This document shows, in pieces, positions 1 to 10,220 of a stretch of DNA of 64,000 nt. The translations under genes were made by a program, and so were the position numbers. The stretch lies in NCBI GenBank assembly GCA_035771175.1, contig CM069599.1, forward strand, positions 35,497,562 to 35,561,561, read 5' to 3'. This stretch comes from Paratinospora sagittata (lineage: Eukaryota; Streptophyta; Magnoliopsida; Ranunculales; Menispermaceae). The first letter of the stretch is position 1, and every line of letters begins with the position of its first letter. The notes below the pieces were generated by a model. It saw nothing but the letters and a program-made list of their open reading frames with translations. It was not told the DNA's origin and ran no database searches.

Positions 1-260
1 CTTACCGATTTGTGATTAAAGATTGCACATGAATCGCTTTGAGTTTGATGCCTTCAAAACTTGAAATAACCCAATTTTTTTCATAAGATTTCGCGACGTT
101 TTCGCTCTCAAATCTTTCTAACGGTGTTTTAATATTTTGAATGATTGAAAAACTTGAAAAAATGGTGAATCAATGACGAATAGAAGAGAAGAGAAGAAAC
201 TAGAGAGAGAAAAAAAGGGTTTAGGGCCTTGGGGTGAAAGATGGTAGAGCGAAGATTTAG
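1..260 (-). other. Possible 5' leader exon of a leftward gene
   Basis: Read on the minus strand, this stretch is pyrimidine-rich and carries a telo-box-like CCCTAAACCC (217-226), which is common in plant 5' leaders. It runs into a GGTAAG donor-like sequence at the window's left edge (bases 1-6). No reading frame is visible. This would suit a 5' untranslated first exon of a gene lying off the left end, transcribed divergently from the phosphatase. The inference rests only on composition and one splice-like site, so it is weak. Confidence 0.25.
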
Positions 261-706
261 GTGAGTGAAGAGAGATGAAATGATTGATTTTAAATTTTCA
301 TGTAAGCGAAGAGAGTAAATGGATAAAAAGATAAGAAATGGTGGTTGGATTTAGCCGGATTTAGCCGGACCCTTTCAATATAATATAGTCTTAAGTTTTT
401 TCTTTTATTTTTTTTTATGAAATTCTAGTCTTGACCTATAGAGCCTATTAAACAGCCTAGGCCCATGAAGTCCAACCACTTAGCCCATTTAGCCTAAGAG
501 GTGACTTTGGCCCAAAAGGACGTAATTGGGCCGAGAAGAATTAGACTATTGGGACTTGAAACCGTAATAACTTTCGTATGATAAACCATAGCAAAGTAAT
601 AAAAAAATTATATATAGTTTTTTGAATATTTAATTACTATATTGACCAGTGTTAGCGACTGTAACAGAGCTAAATAAAAATTACTATTTTACCCTATTGA
701 TAATAA

Positions 707-740
<34 letters not shown>

Positions 741-1579
741 TTTAACTTTCAAATACAAGATAAATTCTTCAAGCACATTTTAAGTAGAAAAAATGTTTCA
801 TCCTCAATTGGTTTGGAGGATCGGAGGAAGGCAAATTTTTTTTCATGGGTTCTTGAGTAAATATTTTTGTTCTCGAGTAAATTTTTGTCAAATAGACTCA
901 GGTGTCCAATTTCTACCATAATAACATTGGAAAGATGCTTTTACTCAATGTCAGGCATAAGTGGGCCCGAAAAAGAGAGAAGATCTATGTTTGGATTTCT
1001 GTCCCAACATCATCGGCTGGGAGAGTCTGGGATCAAAAATGCTGATTAGCGATGCTGTGAACAAACTTACACAATCATTTTGGAGCAAAAGGAAGAGGAT
1101 TTTATCTACTATTGATTAAATTTTAATTTAAGAATTTGTTATGTATTACTAATTATTTTAAAATTTATCCTGTTTGGACTAGTCAACAGCGTTGATTAAG
1201 TCCAACATGATAAATCTTCTATTTTTTTTTATATTTTTTATTAAAAAAAATATTTTAAAAAGGCAACTTTTAAAGTTTATTTATTATTATTATTATTTTT
1301 ATTATTTAGAAGCGCCTTTTTTAAAGATAGCTCTAATAATCACCTTTTTAAAAATATACTTCTAACAAAAAAAATAAAAAAATAAAAAAATCCTGTTAGA
1401 CTCCGTAGCAGCTGTGCAAAATTAATTATTGTACCGAGAAAATTCTTAAATAAAAAAAATCATCAACGTTAATTTTCCAGAAAACCCAAAGGAAGAACCC
1501 CGAATTTATCGAAGGCGCTCGCTCGCGCGGTCAACCTTCTTATTCGTTCCAGTGTTCGAACCGCGAACAATCAAAGAAG
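261..1579. other. Intergenic AT-rich sequence and phosphatase upstream region
   Basis: No gene is recognised here. The stretch holds runs of A and T, an (ATT)n microsatellite, and a short GC-rich patch at about 1510-1540 (CGCTCGCTCGCGCGG) that probably lies in the core promoter or leader of the phosphatase gene starting at 1580. The only open frame of any size (867-1049) has no recognisable similarity and is not supported. Confidence 0.5.
711..742. repeat. (ATT)n microsatellite
   Basis: About ten tandem ATT triplets in non-coding sequence. Simple repeats like this are often polymorphic in length. Confidence 0.85.
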
Positions 1580-4500
1580 ATGGTTTCAGCGATGGAACCG
1601 CGGATTCATCTTCACCTCTTGTACGTTATGTTTATCTCTGCAACTCTGTATTTTCATCAGACATTTTTGTTGCAGAAGCTGATGTTGGGGCACGAACAAG
1701 TGAGGATCAAGAGAAAACCCGATCTTCCGCTCAGATTCAACTCCGATGGGACCTTCAAGATCCTTCAGGTTCATTTCTGCTACTTCTTCTTCTTCTTGTG
1801 GCTTAAGTTCGTTTTTGTAAGTATTTTTTGGTTTGATGGTGTTGTTCAGGTGGCGGATATGCATTTCGGGAACGGAATTACGACCAGATGCAGAGATGTT
1901 TTGGCGTCGGAGTTCGAGTTCTGCTCCGATCTTAATACCACTAGGTTTGTTCGGAGGTTGATCGAGGCTGAGAAGCCTGATTTTCTCGCTTTTACTGGTA
2001 TTTTTATTATCACTGTTATTTTATTTTTTGTGAAATTTTGACCATTGTTTGAGTCCTCTGAGTTCTTAAGTTGTAGCTTCCTAATTTACAGCTGTAAGAA
2101 GATTACTTTGAGGCACTTGCTAAGTTGCTAAAATGAAAACTCTTTTTTTTTTTTCCTTCCTTGTAGTAACTCGAATAAAAGTTTGAAACATCATAAATGA
2201 AATCCTTGTCTCTGTGAATTGAAACAATAAATAGAAAATAAAAAAATTGGGAGTTGAAAATCTTACAGAGGACTCTTAAATATCACTCTATTGAGATTTC
2301 ACTAGTTTAAGCTAATTGATTTGGAAAGGTAATTTGGGAAGGTCAATTAGGAGAATGGATGGAGGAGAACTCAACTCGGCTCTCGTGGAAATGAAATTGG
2401 GAGTTGGGACAACTAGTAGAGTAGAATATATTGTTTGTTAAATTATTTATTTGAATTTTAAGTCATTATGCTGATGGAGTTAGATTCTTTACTAACATTA
2501 GATGCCCAGCAATGTTACTGTTAAAGTTCAGCTTATGTCTTATGTTTGGTCTATAGGATAGTTGTGCAAATTTTTGAACTCGCAAACTCGGGACCTCCTT
2601 AGTTTGGTGGTTTATTTTTGGTTACTTGATAGAGATGATTATTGAAATATTAAAGTTCAATATTATTTTTGGTATAGAGAGGGATTCTTCTTTGGTAAAT
2701 GTCTCTTTTATGAGGTACCAACTTATTTAGGCTTAGAGGCCTTTTTCTAATCACTTTTTTGTGTTGGTTCTTTCAGATTCTGGTGCTAGATTTAATGGGA
2801 GTCTTTAATGCAGTATCGGTCTATACTCTATAGTTTTCACATAACTCACTTATCATGTGATTTAGATGAGTTATCATAGAGTGTTCCTCTATATGAAGAA
2901 AAATCAGTATGGCCCATCAACATCGGTGCAACATCGTATCTCTAATTTTGTTTCCATATTCATATCATGAAAAGCATTAAATCTTAAAAGATTTATTAAC
3001 TACTATTATTAGTAATAAATCGTTGTCTTCCGTAGATGTACTTCTTCATACTCCAATTGAGAAATGAGTTATAAGTTAAAAATTGTTTTCATGATTGCCA
3101 GTTCATATGTTTCATAATTGAGCTTTTACTGTTGGTGAGTGGTGACCTCTGATTGATCTTGGTCTGTCAGGGTTGGCTTCAAATGATCTTATATGGTTAC
3201 TGTTATCTGATATTGTTTTTCTCTAAAATTCTTATAAAGCAGCTATAAAACCAATTGTGCTGCGTAGAATTATGTCAAGTTACATAAAATTACGTGCATT
3301 CGCTGGAAATGATTAATTAATGGCGTGAAGCGGATGACTAGCAAAATTATAACAGTTAGACTAAAAAATGAATACATAAGCAACGTGAGTAGTCCTTAAT
3401 AGAGATGAAATAAGGAAAAGCTAATGGAGGTGGTTGTCCATGTTAGGAAAAGACCAAGGATTGCATCCATCATAAGTTAGCAGGTGCTAGTGTTTTTCAT
3501 GCGATAATATTAGGAAATAGTTTCTTGGGAAGAATTTTCTAGTCTGCTTGGCACCTTGTTTCCTCGGTTCCTCAAGAAAATATAACTATAGGCATGACAC
3601 TTGATCTGTTAATCAATATTTGTTGATGAACCTTTGACTTACTCTGTTACACCCGTGAGACAACAGGAAAAAAACAAAACAAATAAAGCGAAATAACTTT
3701 CGGCTGGTTTTTAAAGAGAGACAATCTCATTGTTTTCTCCTTGAAAGTAAAGAGAGAGTCGTAATCTACAGTCTATAGTGAAGTTTCTACATTCTGCCCG
3801 TGGACGTAGGTCTCATAACCGAACAACGTAAAACTTCTGTCTCTCTACTTTTTATAGTTATTATTTTTAATTTACCATTTAGTAGTGCAATATTGTATAC
3901 GTTCCCCAAAAAGTGGTGTTGGAACCTCTGAGAAATTCTTAGTATGTTCTGTGGTTGTGGCCTTGGCTGATCTTCTACATCAGAAAAGTTTTTTTCGAGA
4001 CACAACACTATTCACATATATGACACTATTCATGTATACGGTACCATTCACGAGAAATAGTGGAAATCGGCATATATCAACTATTCACAGTATACTACTA
4101 TTCATGCGTGTACCTTGCCAAGGAATCGATGTATTATACCGTTACTCAGTTGAATCAGCAATTGATTTAATTAGCCAAACTCAGTCTTGTTTTTAGTAAC
4201 TTTAAATAGTGAACGGAAAGCAACTTGCTGCTTCAGAAGACTTAGTACTTAAGTGGGTCCATTGTGACCCACCTCTCAACTTGGGGACTAGTCTGGTTGA
4301 TTTTATATAAAGTTGTTCACTCTGTAAAGGTAATATTAGATGTCTAAATAAGGCAAGTTGGTACAGTCGATCCTTATATGCATTACCAGACACTACAAAT
4401 CAGGCAGGAATACAACAGGCGAACAAACAACTTGACAAGTTTCAGCTCAGCACATCCCCTCCAATTTATTACTATTTAGTGTTGGTTAAATCTTGCATCA

Positions 4501-6431
4501 ACATATCATCTGGGCCTATGTTATTCTGAAGGTGTTTTGTATATGGTGTTTTGTATAAGAAACAAGTATTGTATTAATCCGAAGGTTGCCATAGGCTTCA
4601 TACATTAGGCCTAGCAAAAACCTAGACAAGCAGACATGATGCCTATTGGTGAGCTTGTTTTTTCCACAACTTCGCTTTGGTAGCCTTCAAAATAGTACTA
4701 TTGTTCGGTCTGCAATTGATATGTTTCCTCTTGCTTATCTTTTTCTTTATAGCATATGAAACATTTTTCAAAGAGATAAATACGTTAGGTGGCTGTTTAT
4801 TTTTTTTTTATTTTTTTCACGGTACATGTTTTTGAGAGGGCTTTTTCTTTCTCCTAATTCCTACAGTTTTTCAGGAATTCAATTTTTAGAATTTAATGTC
4901 AGAAATACAATGACACGGTAGGGGGAATTATTGTTGCAGTAGAGTATATCTTAATCTTTTAGCCATTGCAGGCTATTGGCCTTTGTCCCGATCTTCCCAC
5001 TAAAAATCTAAAACCAATTGAAATCTCTGAAGAAGATATTTGTTCACTTTGCTTTTGCTAGGGGACAACATATTTGGGCCAAGCGCCACTGATGCTGCTG
5101 AATCTCTTGTCAGGGCATTTGGCCCTGCTGTGGAGTCTAAACTTCCTTGGGCAGCAGTTTTGGGCAACCATGATCAAGAATCTACAATGACTCGTGAAGA
5201 ACTGATGTTTTTCATCTCCCTTATGGATTATTCAGTGTCTCAAATCAATCCCTCCTCAAATGATCTCACTAAAGGTGGTGATGATAGTGTTGTCAAAGAT
5301 ATTGATGGATTCGGAAACTACAATCTGAGAGTACATGGAGCTTCCGGTTCTGATTTGGCTAACACCAGCATACTCAATCTCTTCTTTCTTGACAGTGGTG
5401 ACAGGGCCACTGTTGAAGGAATCAGAACTTATGGATGGATAAAAGAATCTCAACTTCGTTGGCTTCGTAGCATCATTTCTGAAAGATCCCAGGTATAAAA
5501 GAGACTGTAAAGAGTTTTTTGCCTTTCAGTATACTTTTTCTAAATTTTTTGTTCCTTTGAAATTGGGTTTATAAATAGAATTATGCCAGCATCGTACTGT
5601 AGTCTGTAGTGCACTTGTTCCTTTGAAATTGGGACCCTCCAATGCTGCCTCCCCAGTTCCCACATGGAGTTCTCTTTTCTCAAGAATTAATTTGGTCGAG
5701 TGATTTTTTAACTGTCATTACCACCCAATCGTCATTTTTTAATGCTTTTGCAGAATGTACATCTCAAAATGTTCGGTTTAGTTCGAGCTTTGGACTTAAA
5801 TTCCTTAAGGACCTTGTACTGGTTTGCTGTGACTAAAATTATAGCAAACTTTTGGGTGGTGCATGCTCATGTGTCTTTCATTTACTAAACTGAATTAATC
5901 TTATTACAGTTCATTCAGTTGTTTCGATTATAACAAACAGCGTTCCTTGCATTCAGATTTCATTTAACATGTTGCAGATCCACAAACTGACAGGCAAATG
6001 AACCAGACTTCGATCCAGATCCAGCACTGACGTTCTTCCATATCCCAATCCCCGAAGTCCGACAACTCTGGGGTAAAGAGATTGTGGGCCAGTTTCGGGA
6101 GGGAGTAGCTTGTTCTACTGTAAACTCAGGAGTCCTACAGACCCTTGTCTCCCGCAGAGATGTAAAGGCAGTGTTCATGGGCCACGATCACACAAACGAC
6201 TTCTGTGGACACATCAATGGTATATGGCTCTGCTACGGCGGAGGCTCTGGGCACCATGGTTACGGAAGAGCAACGTGGAAGAGGAGAGCAAGAGTTATAT
6301 TGGCTGAGCTTGAGAAAGGGAAGAAAGGATGGTTGAGAGTTCAGAGAATTAAAACATGGAAGCGTCTTGATGATGAAAACTTGAGTAAGCTCGACGAGCA
6401 ATATCTTTGGAATAGCAGGCCTTCGAGCTAA
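1580..6431 (+). CDS. PAP28: Purple acid phosphatase 28-like metallophosphoesterase, four exons
   Basis: The exons are 1580-1768, 1850-1997, 5062-5492 and 5994-6431. All junctions are GT-AG and in frame, giving about 401 residues, close to the usual size of plant PAP28/PAP29 proteins. The protein probably hydrolyses phosphomonoesters with a dinuclear metal centre. Visible metal-site motifs are DMH (66-68), GDN (113-115), GNHD (147-150), FFH (270-272) and GHDH (319-322), so the set looks complete. The N-terminus (about 10-31) is hydrophobic, consistent with a signal peptide or anchor and a secreted or vacuolar location. The middle and end (LMDYSVSQINP, RTYGWIKESQLRWL, KTWKRLDDENLSKLDEQ) match PAP28 better than PAP29. 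The last acceptor (after TGACAG at 5988-5993) is forced by an in-frame TGA just upstream and gives the linker ANEPDFDPDP, which should be confirmed with a transcript. Intron 2 is 3.06 kb and holds no recognisable gene. Confidence 0.9.
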
Positions 6432-7072
6432 CTTGAACTGAGTTTTTACTGATTCAACAAAATCTTATATTGGAGCAGGAGATTTCTAAGGTTCTTTGCA
6501 ATGTCAAATATGTAAGCTACACTATCTTCATGAACAATTGTTGGTATATAATCACTTCCATGTATCTCTTTATTGGGCATTTTTTAACAGATTTGCAATA
6601 CCCTTGTTACTCTACCTAGCGATCAGTCAAACAATGAATGAAACTTTATTTTAATACCTAAAACTTATTTGTGGCAGTTGAAAATAATTAACACAAATTA
6701 GATTAGATAAACGTGGGGAAAAGAAAAGGACCCCCACAACTATGTTAATGTCTTCAACATTGAAAAGTACGTATCAGTGTTAGCGAAAATGTGTCCCCTC
6801 TCAGAGAGCCACACGTCGTTCCCTTCTGTCTCTTTCACGTAGCGAACGTACCTACGTACTGATAAAAGCAGAGGAAGTTAAAAGACAGTCAACTTGACTG
6901 TTAAACTGTTAAGGTTGTTAACCTTTTAGTTTAGGTTGTTAATCTGTTCCAGTAATAGCCTATTGTGTGTTGACATGTGTCCAGGTTGTTATGTTTGTTA
7001 GAGGTTAAACTTACATGTATCAGTACCTATGTAGGTACCTACAACCATGTATAAATACAGGGCTTTTGACTT
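6432..7072. other. Phosphatase 3' flank and degraded repeat sequence
   Basis: The first ~150 bases are probably the phosphatase 3' UTR. From about 6760 the sequence is rich in short inverted repeats: the reverse complement of the stretch around 6848-6865 (GTACCTACGTACTGATA) resembles about 7018-7040 (TATCAGTACCTATGTAGGTAC). The segment from about 6896 (TGACTGTTAAACTGTTAAGG) may belong to the 5' LTR of the copia remnant that follows, but I could not fix its left end. Confidence 0.45.
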
Positions 7073-7241
7073 GATCTGATGATTGGCCGCCACCAAATAT
7101 TTAAAAAAATTAATTAATTAAAGGCTCTTTTGAAAAGATGTGATGAAGACAATGCACAAAATAATTTTTGTATCTTTTAAAAAAATATCTTTAATTAATT
7201 TTATTTTTTTTAAATCTTTAGTGGTGTTCAGTCATCAGATC
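7073..7241. mobile_element. MITE-like palindromic element
   Basis: The first ~70 bases and the reverse complement of the last ~70 bases align along their whole length. They share the terminus GATCTGATGA, an internal TTTAAAAAAA run, TTAATTAAAG and AAAAGAT. The 169-bp element is therefore almost entirely a hairpin, as expected of a foldback or MITE-type DNA transposon. A target-site duplication is not clear. Outside it, AGGGCTTTTGACT (7059-7071) and its inverse AGTCAAAAGCCCT (7309-7321) form an outer inverted pair. The element sits in or beside a copia LTR. Confidence 0.6.
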
Positions 7242-7321
7242 TAAAATTTAAGTGTGGTCATGTTATTTGCTGGTTAAACGTTGACTAGTCAATATATGGC
7301 AAATGTAAGTCAAAAGCCCTA

Positions 7322-8140
7322 TAAATACATCTATTCAGCTGATAATAAGATACGATTGAACATTCTCTCTACAGAGATTTCTCTGTCTATCTTTCTTGCT
7401 TGTTAGTTAAGCATTCTTGATATGGTATCAGGCTACTGTAGACGAGAGTCAAGGGCGTCTTCCAGCAGTGCAGACCGCTCAACTCCTTTCTCCAATTCAC
7501 TAAATGCCTCACTATTTGTTAAGCTCGATCGCAACAATTTTCTTCTGTGGAAGTCACACGTGCTTCCAGCAGTCATCGAAAATGGTCTAGATGGCTATTT
7601 ACGTGGAAAGAATACACCGCCAGATCAGCTTCTTGCTAATGGCGAAGTGTTTTTAAACTTGGACAAGACATGATCAGCTGCTTTTAAGCTGGTTGAGATC
7701 CTTTATGACAGAGGGAGTGCTAGGGATGGTTGTTCATTACAACACATCAGCATCAGTTTGGAAAGCACTTGAAAGAGCTTTTGCAAATCAATCAAAAGCT
7801 AAAGTCCTTCAACTGAAGGCTCAGTTACAAACTACCAAGAAAGGTAACATATCAATTTCTGATTATTGCGATAAGATGCGTTTGATTGTGGATAGTCTGA
7901 TTACTGCTGGACAAATGGTGGATGAGCAAGATCTTGTACTGTACTTAAAGGTTTAGGTTTAGAATATGATTCAGTTGTTGTTAATGTGACTTCAAGAACT
8001 GATGTGCTGTCCATGGAAGAAGTTCAAGCTTTGTTGATGAGTCCTCAAAATCGATTAGAACATTTCCATAGTGAAGGAGATAGTTCAGCCAAGAACGCTA
8101 TAAATCTGTCAGTATCTTTCTTGCTTGTTAGTTAAGCATT
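7322..8140 (+). pseudogene. Gutted copia retrotransposon: LTR end, broken gag, LTR tail
   Basis: A TATA-like TATAAATAC lies at 7322-7330. The LTR end is followed by TGGTATCAGG (7423-7432), close to the initiator-Met tRNA primer-binding site of copia elements. Gag-like coding follows in pieces: LFVKLDRNNFLLWKSHVLPA (from about 7515), then SVWKALERAF and ISISDYCDKMRLIVDSL (7693-7956), then LGLEYDSVVVNVTSRTDVL after a second frame change. This is the order of the Retrotran_gag_2/UBN2 family. A stop at 7671 and two frameshifts disable it. The 28 bases at 7388-7415, at the LTR end, recur exactly at 8113-8140. So everything from gag through nearly all of the 3' LTR has been deleted. No protease, integrase or reverse transcriptase remains. 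Confidence 0.8.
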
Positions 8141-9540
8141 TTTTACATGTACCATTCGTTGCTATCTGTTACGATGGATCGTAACGGAACGTATTCCGCG
8201 TGGACTTGTTTCTCGTACCCTTCCCACGTGTTCCCCTTCTTTTGGCAGACATACGTGTCATCTTGACATTTCGTTTTGGTTGCCGAAACCTGGGGCCGTG
8301 ATAATGCTCGCCCTATTTTGACTTTTCTTTTATCTCTTTTAGGCCCCAATTGATTGGTGAATTTTTTTTTTAATAAAATAAAATATTTTTTCAAGGAAAT
8401 AAAAAAATTGTGTGTTTCATGGCCAATATTTTTTTAATGACTTTGTCCTTATTTTTTTATCAAAATTTTATTATATGTAAAGGTGAGAAATTTTTTAATA
8501 TTATTAATTATTTTATGTTTATATTTTATGAAGCTTTTTCGTATCTATTTTTGTTAATGTCATAAGAGCGTATAAAAATAATTTCTCATGTATAATCAAA
8601 CAACCCAAAGAAATCATTAAAAAAAATTCTTGAAAAATTATTTTTCAAAGAAACTGTATTTTCTTGAGAAAACTTTTTTTAGCTATCAAAACAGGGCCTT
8701 ATTTACAAATAAAGGCAAAAATGATGAGATGACTCAGAGAAATATTAATTTAACTATAAAAAAAATATAATTACATATGTATAATTATTAAATAATTTAT
8801 TATATATTTTAAAATATGCAATTACACATGCATTACTATTAAATTATTTATTACAAATTTAAGATGTATAACATATATTTATTAAATAGTTATAAACGTG
8901 TAGTTATATTTTTTATAATTAAATTAATATATTTTTTATTATCAACTAAGCTTGTCTCTGACCCTTGTATTGCCGTGGGTAGCTTTAGAACAATACAATA
9001 GACATAAAGTGGATGGGTACACTTCAATGTATTAGTAGTAAAATAAACAATTTTTTGATAACGAATGCTCGACATCATGTACTAAGTCAATATTTAAATA
9101 ATAAAAAGTTAATTTTTTTTTAATTATTATTGTCATATCTGTTACTTTTTTTGATAAGTGCACCTAAAGGTCTACATTAATATTTTGATGTACTAATAAT
9201 TAAAAATAAAAAATAAAATAAAAAGTTGTATGACAAGATGAGCTGGTTCTCCGGTACAATACTTAATTGTCCAGTAATCTTCTCCCGAATACAATAGTCC
9301 TGAAAATAAAGAAAGCAATTTTGAGTAGAGTCCGATGATAATAAATATCTTATCAGTGTCAGATTAGGCATATTAGTTGGTTTTAACCCTTAATAAAACT
9401 ACATTTCCAGGACTTCTCAGGTCTCACCACTCGTGTTTTTAAAAAAATGCTAATCTAACTATACATATATATATATATATATCAATAATAGTAATTATTT
9501 TTAATAAAGGAAAAAAATTAATATTTTCCTCTCGGAAACT
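8141..9540. other. Intergenic AT-rich region
   Basis: No gene is recognised. At 8168-8185 there is a perfect short palindrome, GTTACGATGGATCGTAAC, followed by a less AT-rich patch with a CACGTG G-box (about 8224). Further on, 8769-8900 looks like two to three degenerate ~50-bp units (AATTACATATG and AATTACACATG start points 50 bases apart). An (AT)n tract lies near 9462-9482. Confidence 0.5.
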
Positions 9541-10134
9541 GAAAAGTAAAGAGAGTTTAGCTAGATTTTACTTTCTCTTCGACCACTGCGATCCGTCGAC
9601 GAAATTACACCACTCAAACCTCTCCCCTCTTTTTCTTTCTTTCTGCTCACTCACCAACTCTGCAAAACCCTAGAAATTTTCTCACCGATCACCAGAAACT
9701 CCTTCTCCCCTAGAAATCTCCCCTGAAATCTTTAAAATTCTCGGTAAACATTCACCCCCCCCCATCTTCCAAAAAAAAAAAATAAAAAAAAATCCTTTCT
9801 TTCAAAAAAATCGATTCAGAAATAATCACTAATTCAGTGGTCGCCCCAATTTTTTTTTTCATTTTTCCCCAATTCTTCAATCCGCTGGAAAATTCAGCAT
9901 TTGGGAACTCTTTCACGGTGTTCAATTTACTTCAAAAACCTAATTTCCGCTGCAAATTACGACTAATTTTGATTCTTATTTGGAGATCGCTGACTTTGAT
10001 GCGATTCATTGAATTTCACTCCTCCAAAAGGTAATTACGAATTAGAAAGGAGTTGCCAAGTGGAATCTAATTCTTGATGTGAAGGTGAAATCGCCTCAGA
10101 GTATCAAATTTCAACTATAATCTCTCTATCTCTA

Positions 10135-10187
<53 letters not shown>

Positions 10188-10220
10188 CTCTCTTTCTGCA
10201 CGGTTGCCGCTGCGTGTCTG
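9541..10220 (+). promoter_or_regulatory. Probable core promoter and long 5' leader of the GATA gene
   Basis: Composition changes from AT-rich to pyrimidine-rich, with AAAACCCTAG (about 9664) and many CT runs. This is typical of plant leaders and the region directly precedes the GATA start codon. GT-containing donor-like sites (near 9742 and 10030) leave open a 5' UTR intron, but no convincing acceptor is seen, so the leader is left unspliced here. The transcription start is not determined. Confidence 0.5.
10121..10195. repeat. (CT)n microsatellite in the GATA leader
   Basis: A nearly pure CT tract ends about 25 bases before the start codon. CT/GA tracts in plant 5' leaders can bind BPC/GAGA-type factors in general, but binding here is not shown. 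Confidence 0.85.
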
